A stretch of DNA of 64,000 nucleotides from Prorocentrum cordatum (GCA_963575745.1 CAUYUJ010015953.1:100001-164000); one strand, 5' to 3'. Shown: positions 1 to 11,973, numbered from the stretch's first letter. Numbers and translations: made by a program. Notes: generated from the letters alone by a model not told the origin.

Positions 1-767
1 AGAAAAGACTGCGCACAGAGCCGGGGGGATACTCCAAGCGCGTAGCTTCGCGAGCAGGCGGTCAGAATTCACACGGTCAAAGGCGCCGGACACGTCGGAA
101 CAGTACAAACCGATCCGCGCTCCCTCAGCGAGAAGGCCAAGCCATGTTAGCAAGAAATATGAAATCGCGTTTCTGGCGCCGCGCCCAGGGCAATACGCAA
201 ATTGAAAAGAACCATAACACAAGGAGCGGGACACACGAGGAGACAAGAAAGAAAGAAGAATACGTTCGGCGCACTTGGACAGCTGAGAAGTAAGATGAAT
301 TCCTCGATAATTCACAGGATCATGCAAAGACCTCCGCTTGTGCAGGGGACAGATATGATGCAAACGCCAAGGCTCCGGCCATCTGCTTGTGCGAATGATA
401 GACCTAATCAAAATAGCAAGCGGCAAGGCGAGAGAGGCAGAACAGGCGACAAGAATGCGAACAGGAATCTCGTGAGGCCCTGTAGCGGAATCGCGTTTGA
501 GCTGCGTAAGCACGTTAAAGACTTCTCTCACCCGGACGGGGAAAAAGTTAGTCTGCTCCAGTGGAAGGCGCTGAGGAATGTCAGAAAAACAATTCCTCTC
601 CACAGCTGGGATGGACCAGCGATCAAAAAACGAATTCGCGAAAAAATCTGCCTTCTCGTGAGCTCTGACGACCCACGCGCAAACGGCCGGGTAAGGCAGC
701 TCGAAAAATCTGCTCCCGCAACCAGCCGGGTAAGACGGCTCGAAAATTTTGCTCCGGAAAATGGCTG
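1..767 (-). pseudogene. LINE family A RT fragment (runs off window edge)
   Basis: One minus-strand frame stays open from about 767 down to base 1, about 255 codons. It reads as the N-terminal half of a non-LTR retrotransposon RT. In order: a linker with AHEKADFF (about 660-640), a palm-start motif with SATGPHEIPVRIL (about 500), NYRGIHLTSQLSKCAERI (about 310-255), FAYCPGRGARNA (about 200), and motif A, YCSDVSGAFDRV (about 105-70). The catalytic Asp of motif A is present; motifs B and C lie outside the window. The same linker and palm sequence recur at 5074-5446, 3290-3957 and in the fuller copy at 7937-9889. The 5' side joins directly to a 39-bp minisatellite, so the endonuclease is missing. 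The open part looks intact, but the element is a truncated relic. Confidence 0.85.
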
Positions 768-925
768 GCTAAGGCGGCTCGAGAAATCAGCTCCCAAAAC
801 CGGCGGGGTAAGGCGGCTCGAAAATTCTGCTCCGCAGGACGGCCGGGTAAGGCGGCTCGAAATTTCGGCTCTGGAGGTTGGCGGGGTAAGGCGGCTCGAA
901 AAATCTCCTCCGCTCGCTGCGCAAA
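693..925. repeat. 39-bp minisatellite inside a LINE relic
   Basis: The phrase AAGGCGGCTCGA recurs at 693, 732, 771, 810, 849 and 888, an exact 39-bp period with six copies plus a partial one. The variable half of each unit differs between copies. Since 39 is divisible by 3, the array reads on the minus strand as a 13-residue repeat, either xFEPPYPAxLxSR or FRAALPxxxxEQx depending on frame. In the RT frame two units carry stops, at 787-789 and near 771. The array sits exactly where the end of ORF1, the endonuclease and the start of the RT linker should be. Confidence 0.9.
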
Positions 926-1190
926 GAGGCTTCTGTTGTCTTGATCATCTCTGTGACTTTCGTTCTGGTTGCCAAAGAAGCCATACCTTGCAAAATACAA
1001 TCCAATTTCTGCGAATCAGACATGCTTGCCGGGGCCAAAAGCTCAACCGGGGGGCTCGGCGGCACACTCCAGGAAGGTACGGCGGAGGCCCAACGCTACC
1101 ACCGCCAAACGCGGGAGCGGGAGCAGCACCGCTACTGACACCTTGAAAGGGTGGAGCAAAATGGCAGCTGTTCGCGCCCTCCGCGGTATC
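926..1190 (-). pseudogene. LINE family A ORF1 N-terminal fragment
   Basis: The minus strand encodes a Pro/Gly/Ala-rich stretch with FAPPFQGVSSGAAP near 1165-1125. In another frame a short helical segment follows (MSDSQKLDCILQGMASLATR, about 1020-965). The Pro/Gly stretch matches the starts of two other proteins in the window: SVPAFPGVGGNAEP near 5606 and SAPTFPGASSGAAGP near 26600. It is therefore probably the N-terminus of the same ORF1. A frameshift lies between the two parts, and the RRM-like half is missing. Confidence 0.6.
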
Positions 1191-2092
1191 CATCAAATCC
1201 TGCCTCTGCTTTCCGATCTTTCAGATCTCTTGTCGAAAACGGATTTCTGGACGCCCAGAACTCTGGCCATGCTGGACATACTGGTCAGCGAGAAAAAAGA
1301 AGGCAAAACAAAGAAATATGGAAAAATTGTGGCGGCAAACCATCCCGGCGACACGCGATGATAGACTGTCTGGAACAATTTGCTTTGGTTACGTTAGCTC
1401 TAACCAGATGAATTACAATAGAACTCGAACGAAAACACTATTTGACATTATTATAGAGCAATATTTACATAACAATTTCAAAAACGTACGGAGAAAAACG
1501 CGGCTTCAGGAGCCTCGAAACTGACTCCACATTTTAAAAAACAAATACAATGACATGCAATTAGATAATTTTCAAATAATAAATAGAAACTGTGACGTTC
1601 GCTTTATAAAATGTTATTGGGAACAATGTAACTGTGAAATAATAGAAACTTGAATCTAAAAATTCTTGAAAAATTACAATATAAATGACAAACTTTTGAA
1701 AACACAAAACAGAAAAATCGTAACGAACCAATGCACACATTTCGCGTGGTTCAACATCCAACGAACGTCAGAAATTTGTTTAAAACAGCGAACAAAACAC
1801 ACAATCCAATTATTTTGCAACGTATCGGTGTTGTAATATATTTTATGTTGGTATTGCGCTTATTTTTGCGTTAAACTATGATTGTAATGCACATTTGATG
1901 TTTAGATTTGTTCAAATGTGCAGCGAATACGCATTCAAAAAAAAAATAAAATTATAATTTTCCCAAATTAGAATACGCTTGCACAAAAAAAACATGCATG
2001 CATCATGTCTAAATCTAAAAAAAAACAAAATCTTCAAATTCTCGGACAATTAAATCTAATATTCAGCTGTAAAATATCACTTGTGAGAAGTT
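1191..2092. other. AT-rich non-coding stretch
   Basis: No gene seen. From about 1380 the composition drops sharply to AT-rich, with A-runs, unlike the GC-rich flanks. It ends abruptly where a plus-strand RT fragment starts at 2093. Nothing with recognisable function was found on either strand. Confidence 0.7.
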
Positions 2093-2967
2093 GTTTATGC
2101 CGACGATCTCAACGCCTTCCGTCCTTTCCTCCCCTCCTCTTCTGACGACGAGATTTTTGCCACTATTGGGCAGTGCCAGTCGTGTCTGCACGAATGGGGC
2201 CGTGCCAATGCTGTTGTGTTTGAAGCTTCGAAGGAGAGCCGGCGCATTATTTCACGTAGCCGCTCTTCTGGTGGCAACTTTAAAATTCTCGGTGTATCTT
2301 TTGACTGCAAGCTTGTCATGTCGGATGCGGTGTCTGAGTGTGTGCACGAATGTGGTTGGCGACTTCAGGCCTTGCTTCGCTCGCGGCGCTACCACACAGT
2401 CGCCGAGCTTGTTGTCTTATATAAAGCGCACATTCTTTCGTTCATAGAATGCCGCGCGCCAGCCTTCTCGCACGCTTCGAACTCTGTATTGTTGCCGCTT
2501 GACCGTGTCCAGACTGGTTTTTTACGAACCCTGGGCATAACTGAGTACGAAGCAACTTTAATCTTGCCCCACTATCTGCCCGCAGAGATATAGGCAATTT
2601 GGGCCTTATTCACCGCACTGTACTCGGTTTCAGCCTTCCGTGCTTCGGTGCTTTTTTCTCCGTTGACTCCTCCCCTCCTCCTCCCCGCTCCCCTCGTCGC
2701 CACTTCCGTCACTTGCGTGACCCGTGTTCTCTCCGTGCCCCTGACTACCTTGTGCGTTCTGCATTGGGTGGCACGAGAGTGTACAACCTTCTTCCTGACT
2801 CACTCATCTCCGCTGACAGTGTCAAATTGTTTCAGCGCCTTCTCTGCAAATTGCTTCGTGCCGATTCTGCCGAAAGGTCGTCTTGGCCACAGCTTTTCAG
2901 TTGGCGTGTGCCGATGGCTTCGCGCAGCCTTCGTAATTATTTTTCTTGGCAGCCCGATGAATGAGTT
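2093..2967 (+). pseudogene. LINE family A RT C-terminal fragment
   Basis: The fragment starts exactly at RT motif C (VYADDLNAF, 2093-2119) and runs to a TGA at 2965. It contains CHEWGRANAVVF-like sequence, the motif D/E region FKILGVSFDCKL, a thumb-like region with ELVVLYKAHILSFIECR, and the C-terminal RSPRRHFRHL and GGTRVYNLLPDSL blocks. The same order is seen at 9003-9889. One frameshift near 2575 separates the two open parts. Everything upstream of motif C is missing, as in a 5'-truncated or rearranged copy. Confidence 0.85.
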
Positions 2968-3289
2968 TCTTGTCTTGTCCCTGTATTTTAATGTTTGAAT
3001 TGCCGAATGGTGCCGTGGTGTACTGCAGAGGTCCGATAGAAAAAAAATGATTCAGAAGGTTAGATGCAACACCGTAACAAAGAAATGATAAACGCGGAAA
3101 CGCGGCGAAAGAATAGAAGGGAGAGTTAGAGGAGGAAGAAGTTCGACGGCAAACAACACCGATAAATTGTTATTAATACTACAAACAATACTTCTACTAG
3201 TATCTACTACTATTTCTACTACGACTACTACGTCTCAAAAACAGCTGCGTTTGCACGGCCCCATTTATGCAAGCAGCTCCGACTGTTGC
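2968..3289. other. Spacer with CTA/ACT-rich microsatellite
   Basis: Downstream flank of the LINE fragment. About 3170-3235 is rich in imperfect CTA/ACT trinucleotides. The last part (about 3230-3289) is probably the decayed edge of the minus-strand LINE copy that follows. No gene seen. Confidence 0.6.
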
Positions 3290-3957
3290 ACCGACGCAAA
3301 CACTTCAGCATCGGAGGCGGCCAGAGGAAAAGGACGAAAAGCATTCAAATCATCAGCATAAATTGTGTATCGAAACAACATTCTGTTGATGGCCTCCCGA
3401 GCGTCACTGAAAAATAAATTCCAAAAAATTGGGCAAGACCATGTCGGTCATTTCAATGATTCTAGAACAGGCATCTGCGACAGTGACGCAAGCGGAGCGA
3501 GCCTCCAGCCAGCTGGCAAATACATTGCATAAACGAGTCGGAAGACCGAAAGCACGCATCTTCGACACAACGGATTTCACTCTGTCGAAGGCGCCGGCCA
3601 CATCTGAACAGTACAAACCTATGCGGCAGCCGCTAGAGATGAGAAGGAGCCAAGTAATAAGAAAATAAGATATCGCATCTCTGGCGCCATGGCCTGGATT
3701 GTACGCGAATTGAAATGGCCCGAACAGAAGCGACCGAGAGACGCGATGGAGGAGGAAACAGAGGAGAATACGTTCAGCACACTTAGACACTTGTGAAGTT
3801 AAATGAATTCCTCTGTAGTTTTTCGGATCATGCATCGCCTCCTTCTTGTATAGAGGACACATGTGATGCAATCGCCAGCAAGAAGGCCAAACTCCGAATC
3901 TGAGAATAGAACGGACGAGTAGAGCAAGGGGAAAGGCGAGAGAAGGCGAGCAATATT
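3290..3957 (-). pseudogene. LINE family A RT, middle part of a copy split by an insertion
   Basis: Minus-strand RT downstream of an inserted element. In order: CSPSLAFPLALLVRSIL (about 3950-3900), CPLYKKEAMHDPKNYRGIHL (about 3860-3800), FAYNPGHGARDAISY, motif A YCSDVAGAFDRV (about 3620-3590), a degenerate motif B region, and motif C YADDLNAF near 3360. The N-terminal part of the same copy lies at 5074-5446, beyond the 3958-5073 insertion. Joining the flanks gives an in-frame match to the intact copies, so the two are one interrupted gene. Frameshifts and a short deletion near motif B mean it is dead. Confidence 0.85.
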
Positions 3958-5073
3958 GGGCGCCGGCGGTAAACCGTCAACCTTTCTTACCGCCGGGGGA
4001 CTCGTAGAGCTTCCTGACAATATATAATGTGGAAAAGAATTTCAGAGAACGACTAGTTTTTCAGCCCGAGCGATTATAGACCTCTCAAGATGACCCTAAC
4101 AAAACAAACAAACAGTTTTCCAATCGAGCTCGAGTATGAAACCGAGTACAGACCTCTGAATGCGACAGGCGGACGCGTCTGATGTCTGCGGATCGATTTC
4201 TGTGATTACCAGCTCTGCAGCCCCCCATACAGCCTGAGTTAAGTGCAGAAAACCGAGAGTACCTCTCAGGATGACTCGAATAATACAACAGTTTCGCGGA
4301 TCTCGTTCGAGCAGCAGACCGAGTTCCGAGCTCTCGGTTCGACGAACGGACGCGCCTGATGTCTCGAAATCGATTCCTGTGACCAGCAGCACTGTAGCCC
4401 TCCCCCAGCACGATTTAAGTACAAAAACCGAGAGCTCTTCTCAAGATGACTCGAACAATACAATAGGTTCGCGAACCTAGCTCGGGGAGCAGGCCGAGTT
4501 CAGAGCTCTTGATTCAACAGACGAACGCGCCTGATAATTCTCAATCGATTTCTGTGATTATCAGCTCTGTGGCTGCCCTACAGATCGAGTTAAGTACGAA
4601 AAACCGAGAGCGTCTGCTACAATGACTCGAATAATACGAATAGGTTTGCGACCCTAGCTCGGCTAGCAGACCGAGTTTAGACCTCTGGATTCAACAGGCG
4701 AACGCGCCTGATCATTCTGAATGCATTAGCTGTGCTGACCAGCTCTGTAGTTGTCCTGAAGCTCGAGTTATCTTGAGAAAACCGACAGCGTGTATCAAGA
4801 TGACTCGAAACGGCCGTTCCCGCTTGCCTGCTTTTTGGCCTTCAAAGTTACCCGATCGAGCTGAGATCAAGATGGCGAGCGGGAATAAGATCGAATATCA
4901 TGGGAAAAAATACTAGAGCTCAAACGAATTGTTGAATTTCGAGAACAAAGTTTTCAACCGACCAAAAGTCAGCAAAAGGTCCGGTGAGATGTTTCTTGCC
5001 AACTAGCTCTCCAGCTCCCCGGAATTACTCTTAAGCTTCCAGCAATAACTTGCTAAGAGAAGCTCTACGAGTT
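3958..5073 (-). mobile_element. Helentron/HINE-like non-autonomous element, copy 1
   Basis: 1.1-kb insertion in a LINE RT. Read on the minus strand, the 5' end is AACTCGTAGAGCTTC (at 5073). Next comes a block shared with copies 2 and 3 (about 4800-5060), then four ~177-bp tandem units (about 4085-4800). Near the 3' end the inverted match GAAGCTCTACGAG lies at 4001-4013, followed by a hairpin with 10-bp arms (CCGGCGGTAA/TTACCGCCGG, about 3963-3997) and the terminus GGCGCCCAA. Removing the element restores the RT frame (IPVRVLK-Y-CSPSLA) with no target duplication. Asymmetric inverted repeats, internal tandem repeats, a 3' hairpin and no duplication match published descriptions of HINEs. It has no coding capacity. 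The element is certain; its classification is inferred. Confidence 0.7.
4085..4800. repeat. ~177-bp tandem repeat inside HINE copy 1
   Basis: Units are marked by AAGATGACTCGAA-type sequence near 4085, 4268, 4444, 4620 and 4800. Each carries CAGACCGAGTTCAGA, GAACGCGCCTGAT and CGAGTTAAGT in the same order. Spacing is 175-184 bp. The same unit recurs at about 14830-15610 and 17340-17830 and nowhere else in the window. Confidence 0.85.
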
Positions 5074-5446
5074 ACTTTAAAACACGAACAGGAATGCCGT
5101 CTGGACCGGTGGCAGAGTCACTGTTTAAATGATTTAAAACAAACCTTGCATGCCTAACCCGTACGGGGAAGAAAGAAGTCTGCTCCACTGGGGCTCGCTG
5201 CACCACCGTAGAAAAACTATTGTCCTGCAGCGTCGGGACATGCCAGCGATCCTTAAACGACGTCTCAAACAAATCAGCCTTCTCGTCAGCACGAATCACC
5301 CAGGCGCCATTCACACGGCGAAGGGCGGGCGACGAAGATTTGACCAATTTACCAAATAATTCATTCGACAATCGCCACCAAGCTTTCGAGCCCCGAGGCA
5401 GGGAACGAAGCTTCGAACGAATGAGATCGCAATGCTGCGATCGCAA
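5074..5446 (-). pseudogene. LINE family A ORF2 linker and RT N-terminus
   Basis: Minus-strand open frame upstream of the insertion. It has LPRGSKAWWRLSNELFGKL, SSPALRRVNGAWVIRADEKA, FFPVRVRHARFVLNHL and the palm-start motif SATGPDGIPVRVL, after which the inserted element begins. These blocks align with 8070-8400 of the fuller copy (GTKKWWKISKNLL, TRAADKAEVF, SASGTGPDLIPARFL). Together with 3290-3957 it forms one LINE copy. Its upstream edge (about 5420-5475) is a short imperfect tandem of GATCGCAATGCTGC, directly abutting the start of the plus-strand LINE. Confidence 0.85.
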
Positions 5447-5496
5447 TGCTGCGAATGCGACCGCAATGCTGAGGATCCAAGGGTCCTCTGGGGCGC

Positions 5497-6701
5497 TTGT
5501 CCAGCAGAGCGAATGCTGTGGAGGCAGCGCTCGCCCGTTCGCCCGGTGGAACTCCTGAGCAGAAGAAGTCGAGAACAGAGGACATGGAGGTCGAGTTTCA
5601 CTCCGTGCCAGCCTTTCCAGGCGTGGGCGGGAACGCAGAGCCGAGCACTACTGCTTCTGCAGCGGTCGCTCCCGGAATGGGCCTTTCAAGTGGCCATTCC
5701 GGTGCGTGCAAAGGCCCTTTGGGTGGCATGCATGCGGCTCCCGGATCAGCCCTGGTTGCGGCGGTCCCGGTGCTGAGCCGAGCGCCGCTGCCGTTGCGGC
5801 GGTTGCTCCCAGCGCTGGCCCCACGGGTGGCGGCCCTGGTGCATGCAACGGCCCTTCGGGTGGCATGCATGCCGCTCCCGGGACTGGCCCTGCGGGTGGC
5901 GGTCCCGGTGCGTCTTTCACAGCGTCGAGCAGTGGTGCTGGCGAAATCGATCCGATCATGGCAAAGCTGGAGCAGATGACGATAAAAATGGAAGGCATGA
6001 GTTCTCAGATGTCGCATCTGTTGACCCGGGAGAATCTGAAAGAGGAGTTGAACGCTTTCCACACTGCCATTCGCCAGGAGACAAAGGGTGAAATTTCAGA
6101 TGCAGTTGACCCGCTGAAAGACGAGATGAACACGTTCCGGGAGCGTTTGCAGGCAGTCGAGGCGCGTGGAGTATCCAGCAAGTTGTCTCCGAAATTCATG
6201 CAGATTCTCAACTCGACGGATGTATCCCATCGTCGAGTTGCCTTTGTCGGTTTCTCGGACTACACGAACGCCGCAGCGAGACTGCAGACGATTGAAGATT
6301 TTGTCAAGCAGCACGTAGGAGCGAATTCTCTCAGCACGGGCAATTTTTATAGAGGCCCTGCGAATAATCAGACTTTGTCTCCGGCTGGATACGCCGAGTT
6401 CCCGTCTTCCAAGGGCGCGAAAGATTTCATTTTGCGCGTTGGTCAGCCGTTTTCTTTCCGTTCTCCAGGCGGAGATAACCTGCGCGTCAAACCGGCCGCG
6501 TCGCAGGTGAACCAGCACAGGAATTGGGCTTTGCGCAAAGCGAGCGATTTGATCAAAACTCGTGTTCCTGCAGAGGCGAACGTTCGCATTGATTTTAAGG
6601 CTCGCACTGTCAGCGTCGATTCTTCGAATGCATTTGAGCAGGGGAAGTCTGATTTGACAGGCGCGTTTCTAGGCCGTTTCTCCGATCTGAAGATCGAGTA
6701 G
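5497..6701 (+). pseudogene. LINE ORF1 protein (coiled coil plus RRM-like domain)
   Basis: Predicted nucleic-acid-binding ORF1 protein. The N-terminal third is Pro/Gly/Ala-rich and carries a repeated module, GACxGPxGGMHAAPG, near 5703-5745 and 5838-5880. A helical, probably coiled-coil segment follows (EIDPIMAKLEQMTIKMEGM to about 6180). Then comes an RRM-like domain with an RNP2-like strand HRRVAFVGFSDYTN (about 6230-6270) and an RNP1-like strand AGYAEFPSSKGAKDF (about 6385-6430). The stop is at 6699-6701. A frameshift near 5750 separates the first module from the rest. By analogy with LINE ORF1 proteins it would package element RNA. The start is uncertain because the upstream frame opens without an obvious ATG context. 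Confidence 0.75.
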
Positions 6702-7039
6702 AGGGTTCGGGGGGTCGCTCTGGACGATTGCATTGCCGATTTTTTCCCTGCTTTCCGAACATTCGCCCACTCCGAAGGAGTTAGTGCGCGGCCCCCGTGT
6801 TCACGAAGAATCCGCCGCCGAGGCCCTCGCTCTGCTGATGCCTTGGTACGACGGCTTAGTTCTCTTCCTCTTTCTTCTGCCTCGGCCCCTTCTCTGCCTG
6901 TTCCTGTTCGCTCTGTAGCTACTATGTTTAATCGTCAAAGAACTCTAACTGAGTTTTTTGTCGTTTCCGAGCCCGCTGGCTTTCAGTGTCCCCAGGGTGG
7001 TGGTCGAGGATAAGCCCGGCCGCAACTGTCCTCAAGTTT

Positions 7040-7931
7040 GCATCAACTCACCATTTTCAATTTGAACGTTCAGAGTTTTCTTTCGCGTCAGGCAGAAGTC
7101 GTAGCTTACCTTGGCATTCTGTCTTCTCCTCCCTCCCTTCTGTGTTTCACGGAAACGTGGCTTGATGCTTCTAGTAAGTTTCTTAGCGTGCCCAATTATG
7201 AGTTGGTTGCACGGAGGGATCGCGACGGCCTTGGTGGAGGTGTTGCCATCTTCGCCCATGTGTCAATCGCCTCTGCTTGCTGTCTTTTGCTGACGTCCGC
7301 CGTCGCGGAAAGAGTGTGGCTCTTGGCCCACTCGGATTCTGGCCCAATTTTGATATGTTGCTGGTATAGGCGGCCTTGTTTTAATGAAGTTCAGTAGATC
7401 AATTCGCTGTCCGATGAATGGTTGGGCTTGTGTTCCCAAAGCATAGGCGCTGTCATTGTCGGAGATATGAATGTTCATCACGCCCGGTGGTTGCGCCATA
7501 GCAGGAATATTTTTCCGGAGGGTGCTGCTCTTTTCCAATGGTGCCGAACAAACGGGTTCACTGAGTGCACGAAGAAACCTACCCGAGGCAATTATTTATT
7601 AGATTTAGTTCTCAGTGACATTCCCAATTTAATGCACGTCGCTGTTCTCACAGAAGTTGCCGACCACAGAGCTGTACTTGCCAGCGTTTCTCTCCCACCT
7701 TTGCAGTTTGAGGCTGTCGCCCGTGCACTTTGGCAATTCGGAAGTGCCAATTGGAGACGTCTGAACAGAGTCATTTCTGAGTACAGTTGGGGTTGGATTG
7801 ACAGATCTCATCCTGACATTGTCGTGCCGTGTCTCACGCAGATTTTAAAAGGCTTTATGCTCTTGCACGTGCCTCGGCCCCCTGCAGTTCATCAAGTGGC
7901 ACACCCGTGGGTCAATGAAAACACTGTTTAG
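7040..7931 (+). pseudogene. LINE ORF2 APE-type endonuclease domain
   Basis: Apurinic-endonuclease-like domain that would nick the target for target-primed reverse transcription. Motifs in order: FNLNVQSF (about 7057), FTETWL with the catalytic Glu (7146-7163), RRDRDGLGGGVAIF (about 7212-7253), GDMNVHH (7461-7481), NYLLDLVLSD (about 7590-7619) and the Asp-His pair in ADHRAV (7660-7677). A TAG at 7395-7397 interrupts it, and the frame closes at 7929, where a single-base shift leads into the RT frame. The motif set is complete, so inactivation rests on the stop and the frameshift. Confidence 0.85.
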
Positions 7932-7936
7932 CACAG

Positions 7937-9889
7937 GTGTGGAAGAAGAGGGACGCGGGAGGCACTGATGGATTCCCGCAGGCCGTTGCTGACTGTAGCG
8001 CTTCTTTTTTGCGTGCGTTTCGGTCTTACACTGCCCATGCTCGTGATATGCTCCGCCGCCTGCACAGAGGGACTAAGAAATGGTGGAAGATTTCGAAGAA
8101 CCTTTTGTCTCACGTGCACAAGCCTTCCTCGTCTCCGCTGCGCCGGGCAAGCGGCAGTTGGGCCACCAGGGCGGCTGACAAGGCCGAGGTGTTCTCGCGC
8201 TCTTTTCAAGACAGACGGCGTCTGCCTGCCGCGCAGTCTAATGAATTCTCGGATTGCTGGTCCCTTTTACTTGGTCCAGATAATTCTTCCTGCGTCGTTC
8301 GCACTCGCGTTTGTCGGGCCTTCCTCCGTACCCTTCGCTCTGCTTCAGGGACCGGCCCGGACCTCATACCAGCGAGGTTTTTGAAAGAATGCGCCAATTC
8401 ACTTGCCACTCCTGTCGCCAAGCTGGCCCGGCTCATCATTCGGACAGGATGCTGGCCTCGTGCTTGGAGCGAGCATTGGGTGTATCCTTTGCACAAGCGC
8501 TCTGCTCTGTGTGGCCCGGACAATGACAGAGGCATCCAGTTGACCGCGCAATTGTCCAAAGTTGTGGAGCGTGTTCTGGCCCAACTTTTTGTCCCTCGGC
8601 TCGAGCGCTTGGGCGCCTACGGACCGAATCAATTCGCATACTGCCGCGAGCGCGGGGCGAGAGATGCCGTGCTTGATTTCATTTTGCGCTGGCTTGTCGC
8701 TTTCGCAGGCGGCCGCCGCGTGGTTGTTTATTGCCCCGATGTATCTGCTGCGTTCGATAGAGTCGACAAGGGCAGGCTGATGCACAAGATCCGCTCGTTG
8801 TCTGTCCAACCGGACATTGCTACTGTCTTGGACAGTTGGCTCCTGCCACGGAGCGCCCGCGTCGTCGTCCAGGGATCTGTGTCGGACCCAGCGCGCATGG
8901 AAAACATGGTATACCAGGGTACCGTGTTAGGTCCTATTTTGTGGAACGTGTATTTTAGTGATTTTTGCATGGCCACTCGTGCGTGTGATTTTGAGGAGGT
9001 AGTTTATGCTGATGACCTGAACGCTTTCAAAATTCTTGACGCGGGTGTCACTGGCCCTCAAGCGTTCGCTTATTTTCGCGAGTGTCAGACCAGCCTACAC
9101 AGGTGGGGGGCCGCAAACAGAGTGTTGTTCGACCCTGGGAAAGAAAGCTACCATATCGTTTCCCGTTCTCGCCCGGCTGGTTCTTCTTTTGAGACTTTGG
9201 GCATCAATTTTGACACTCGACTGCTCATGCGCGACGGAATCTCGGATTGCGTTCGCGAGTGCGGCTGGCGTATACACAGTATTCTTCGCAACCGCCGGTT
9301 TTACTCAGACAGTGAAGTTATCTTACTGTACAAATCTCATGTTTTATCGTACATTGAATATAGAACATCAGCGTTTCATTTCGCCTCGTCTTCTGCTCTC
9401 TCCCCCCTCGATGCCGTGCAGGGCCGTCTGTTAAGATCTATTAATATATCTGATCATGATGCGCTCTTGTATTTTTCTCTTGCTCCCTTGTGCACCCGGC
9501 GCGACATTGCCATTTTAGGCATCATCCACAGGTCCGTTCTCGGAAGAGGTCCGCCGCTCCTTCATCAATTCTTCCGGTTGGGCCTTGTTCCCCCCCCTCC
9601 CCGCTCCCCTCGCCGCCATTCCCGCCACCTCGTCGATCCTTGTGGCTTGCGGTTGCCCGATTATCTCCTTCATTCCGCCCTCGGCTCCGTTCGCATTTAC
9701 AATATTCTTCCGGATTTTGTCGTGCGCGCGAATAGCGTCAAGGTTTTCCAGTCCCTCCTCCAAAGCCTCTTGTGCTGCGTCCTCACTGAGTCCGCTCGGG
9801 AAACCGATTGGCGTTCCCTCTTCAGCCCGCGCGGGGCTCTTGCTAACCATCCCCTGCGGCGCTGCCGGGACTGGAGGCCCGCGGCGTGA
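7937..9889 (+). pseudogene. LINE ORF2 reverse transcriptase domain
   Basis: Open for about 650 codons; this is the C-terminal part of ORF2 and not a separate gene. It has a WKKRDAGG linker, the palm-start motif TGPDLIPARFL (about 8352), NDRGIQLTAQLSKVVERV (about 8521), motif A YCPDVSAAFDRV (8729-8764), motif B YQGTVLGPILWN (about 8911), motif C VVYADDLNAF (about 9000-9029), GKESYHIVSRSRP, ETLGINFD, and a C-terminal region with RSPRRHSRHLVDPC ending RDWRPAA. All three catalytic aspartates are present. Upstream, the frame joins the endonuclease through a frameshift near 7928. I recognise this RT from memory as a common dinoflagellate LINE type. Confidence 0.9.
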
Positions 9890-10560
9890 TGCTTTGTTGG
9901 GCATGTTCTCACATTTGTCGTCCTCTGTTCACCCGGCTTGACCTGGGCGGTCTGTCCGGAAATTTGATGTGAAAATTTTGATGTGTATGTTCGCTTCAAT
10001 TTTTTTAAATCGAGCGTAGTGTCCTTCTTCTGGTTTTTCAGTGTGGCATGGCCCGGCAGCAGTCTTTTCCCAGCATTTCATGAGCCGTTCGGCCGGGGCG
10101 CGACCAGCCGAGCCCTCCCAGCTGATCCGGGCAAGTTTCTGGTCATAAGATTTCTTGCTGTGGGGTCGGCTCAAACATTTTATCGCTGTTCTTGTTGTCT
10201 CTCTTTTTTCTTGTATGCCTCTTTCTCCTTCTCTCTCTTTCCCTCCCTTCTCCTGTTCTCCTTTTGCTTTGTTCGTGCTTGCTGTTCTGGTCGTGTCTCG
10301 TCGTCGTTGTCGTTCGTTTTCGTTTGCTCGTTTGTTGTCGTTGTTCTGCGTCGTCTCCTCCCGGCCTTCCCCTTTCCTCCTTCCCCCGGCCGCCTTGCGT
10401 GGAGCGCAGGGCGCGCGCTTCGCGCGGTGCCTCCGTTGGGCTCGGCCCTCCCCTTCTCCCCCCTCTTCCTTCTCCTTCCCTGTGGTCGTCTGCGTCGCTT
10501 GCTGCCTCCTCCTCCTTTCCCCCCTCCTTTCTTCTCCCCTTTTGGTCTGCGTCCGTAAGC
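9890..10560 (+). repeat. LINE family A 3' untranslated region, pyrimidine-rich
   Basis: After the ORF2 stop the plus strand becomes strongly C/T-rich. Landmarks include a GGAGCGCAGGGCGCGCGC-type block near 10400 and CTCCTCCTCC tracts. Homologous 3' regions follow LINE 3' ends at 15885-16545 and 16683-17340, where the CT tract has become near-pure (TCC)n. The long open frames over this tract are composition artefacts. Confidence 0.7.
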
Positions 10561-11963
<1,403 letters not shown>

Positions 11964-11973
11964 TCTTTTTTGA

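Larger units (their letters stand above)
5470..10560 (+). mobile_element. LINE family A, near full-length copy
   Basis: Most complete non-LTR retrotransposon in the window: ORF1 (about 5497-6701), a spacer, ORF2 with APE-type endonuclease (about 7040-7930) and RT (7937-9889), then a pyrimidine-rich 3' region to about 10560. Three or four disabling changes are visible, so it is old but not ancient. At least four other copies in the window are fragments of the same family. The homologous 3' regions at 15885-16545 and 16683-17340 help set the downstream limit. No clear poly(A) tail or target duplication was identified. Confidence 0.8.

Noticed and set aside
690-925. CRISPR-like array
   Set aside because: The whole 39-bp unit is repeated with drift; there are no unique spacers, no cas genes, and the setting is eukaryotic. 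The 102-bp and 80-bp arrays fail for the same reason.
3958-5073. Ordinary DDE transposon MITE with terminal inverted repeats
   Set aside because: Only one inverted repeat is terminal; the other is about 40 bp inside, beside a hairpin, and both sites reconstruct without a duplication. Kept as the main alternative.
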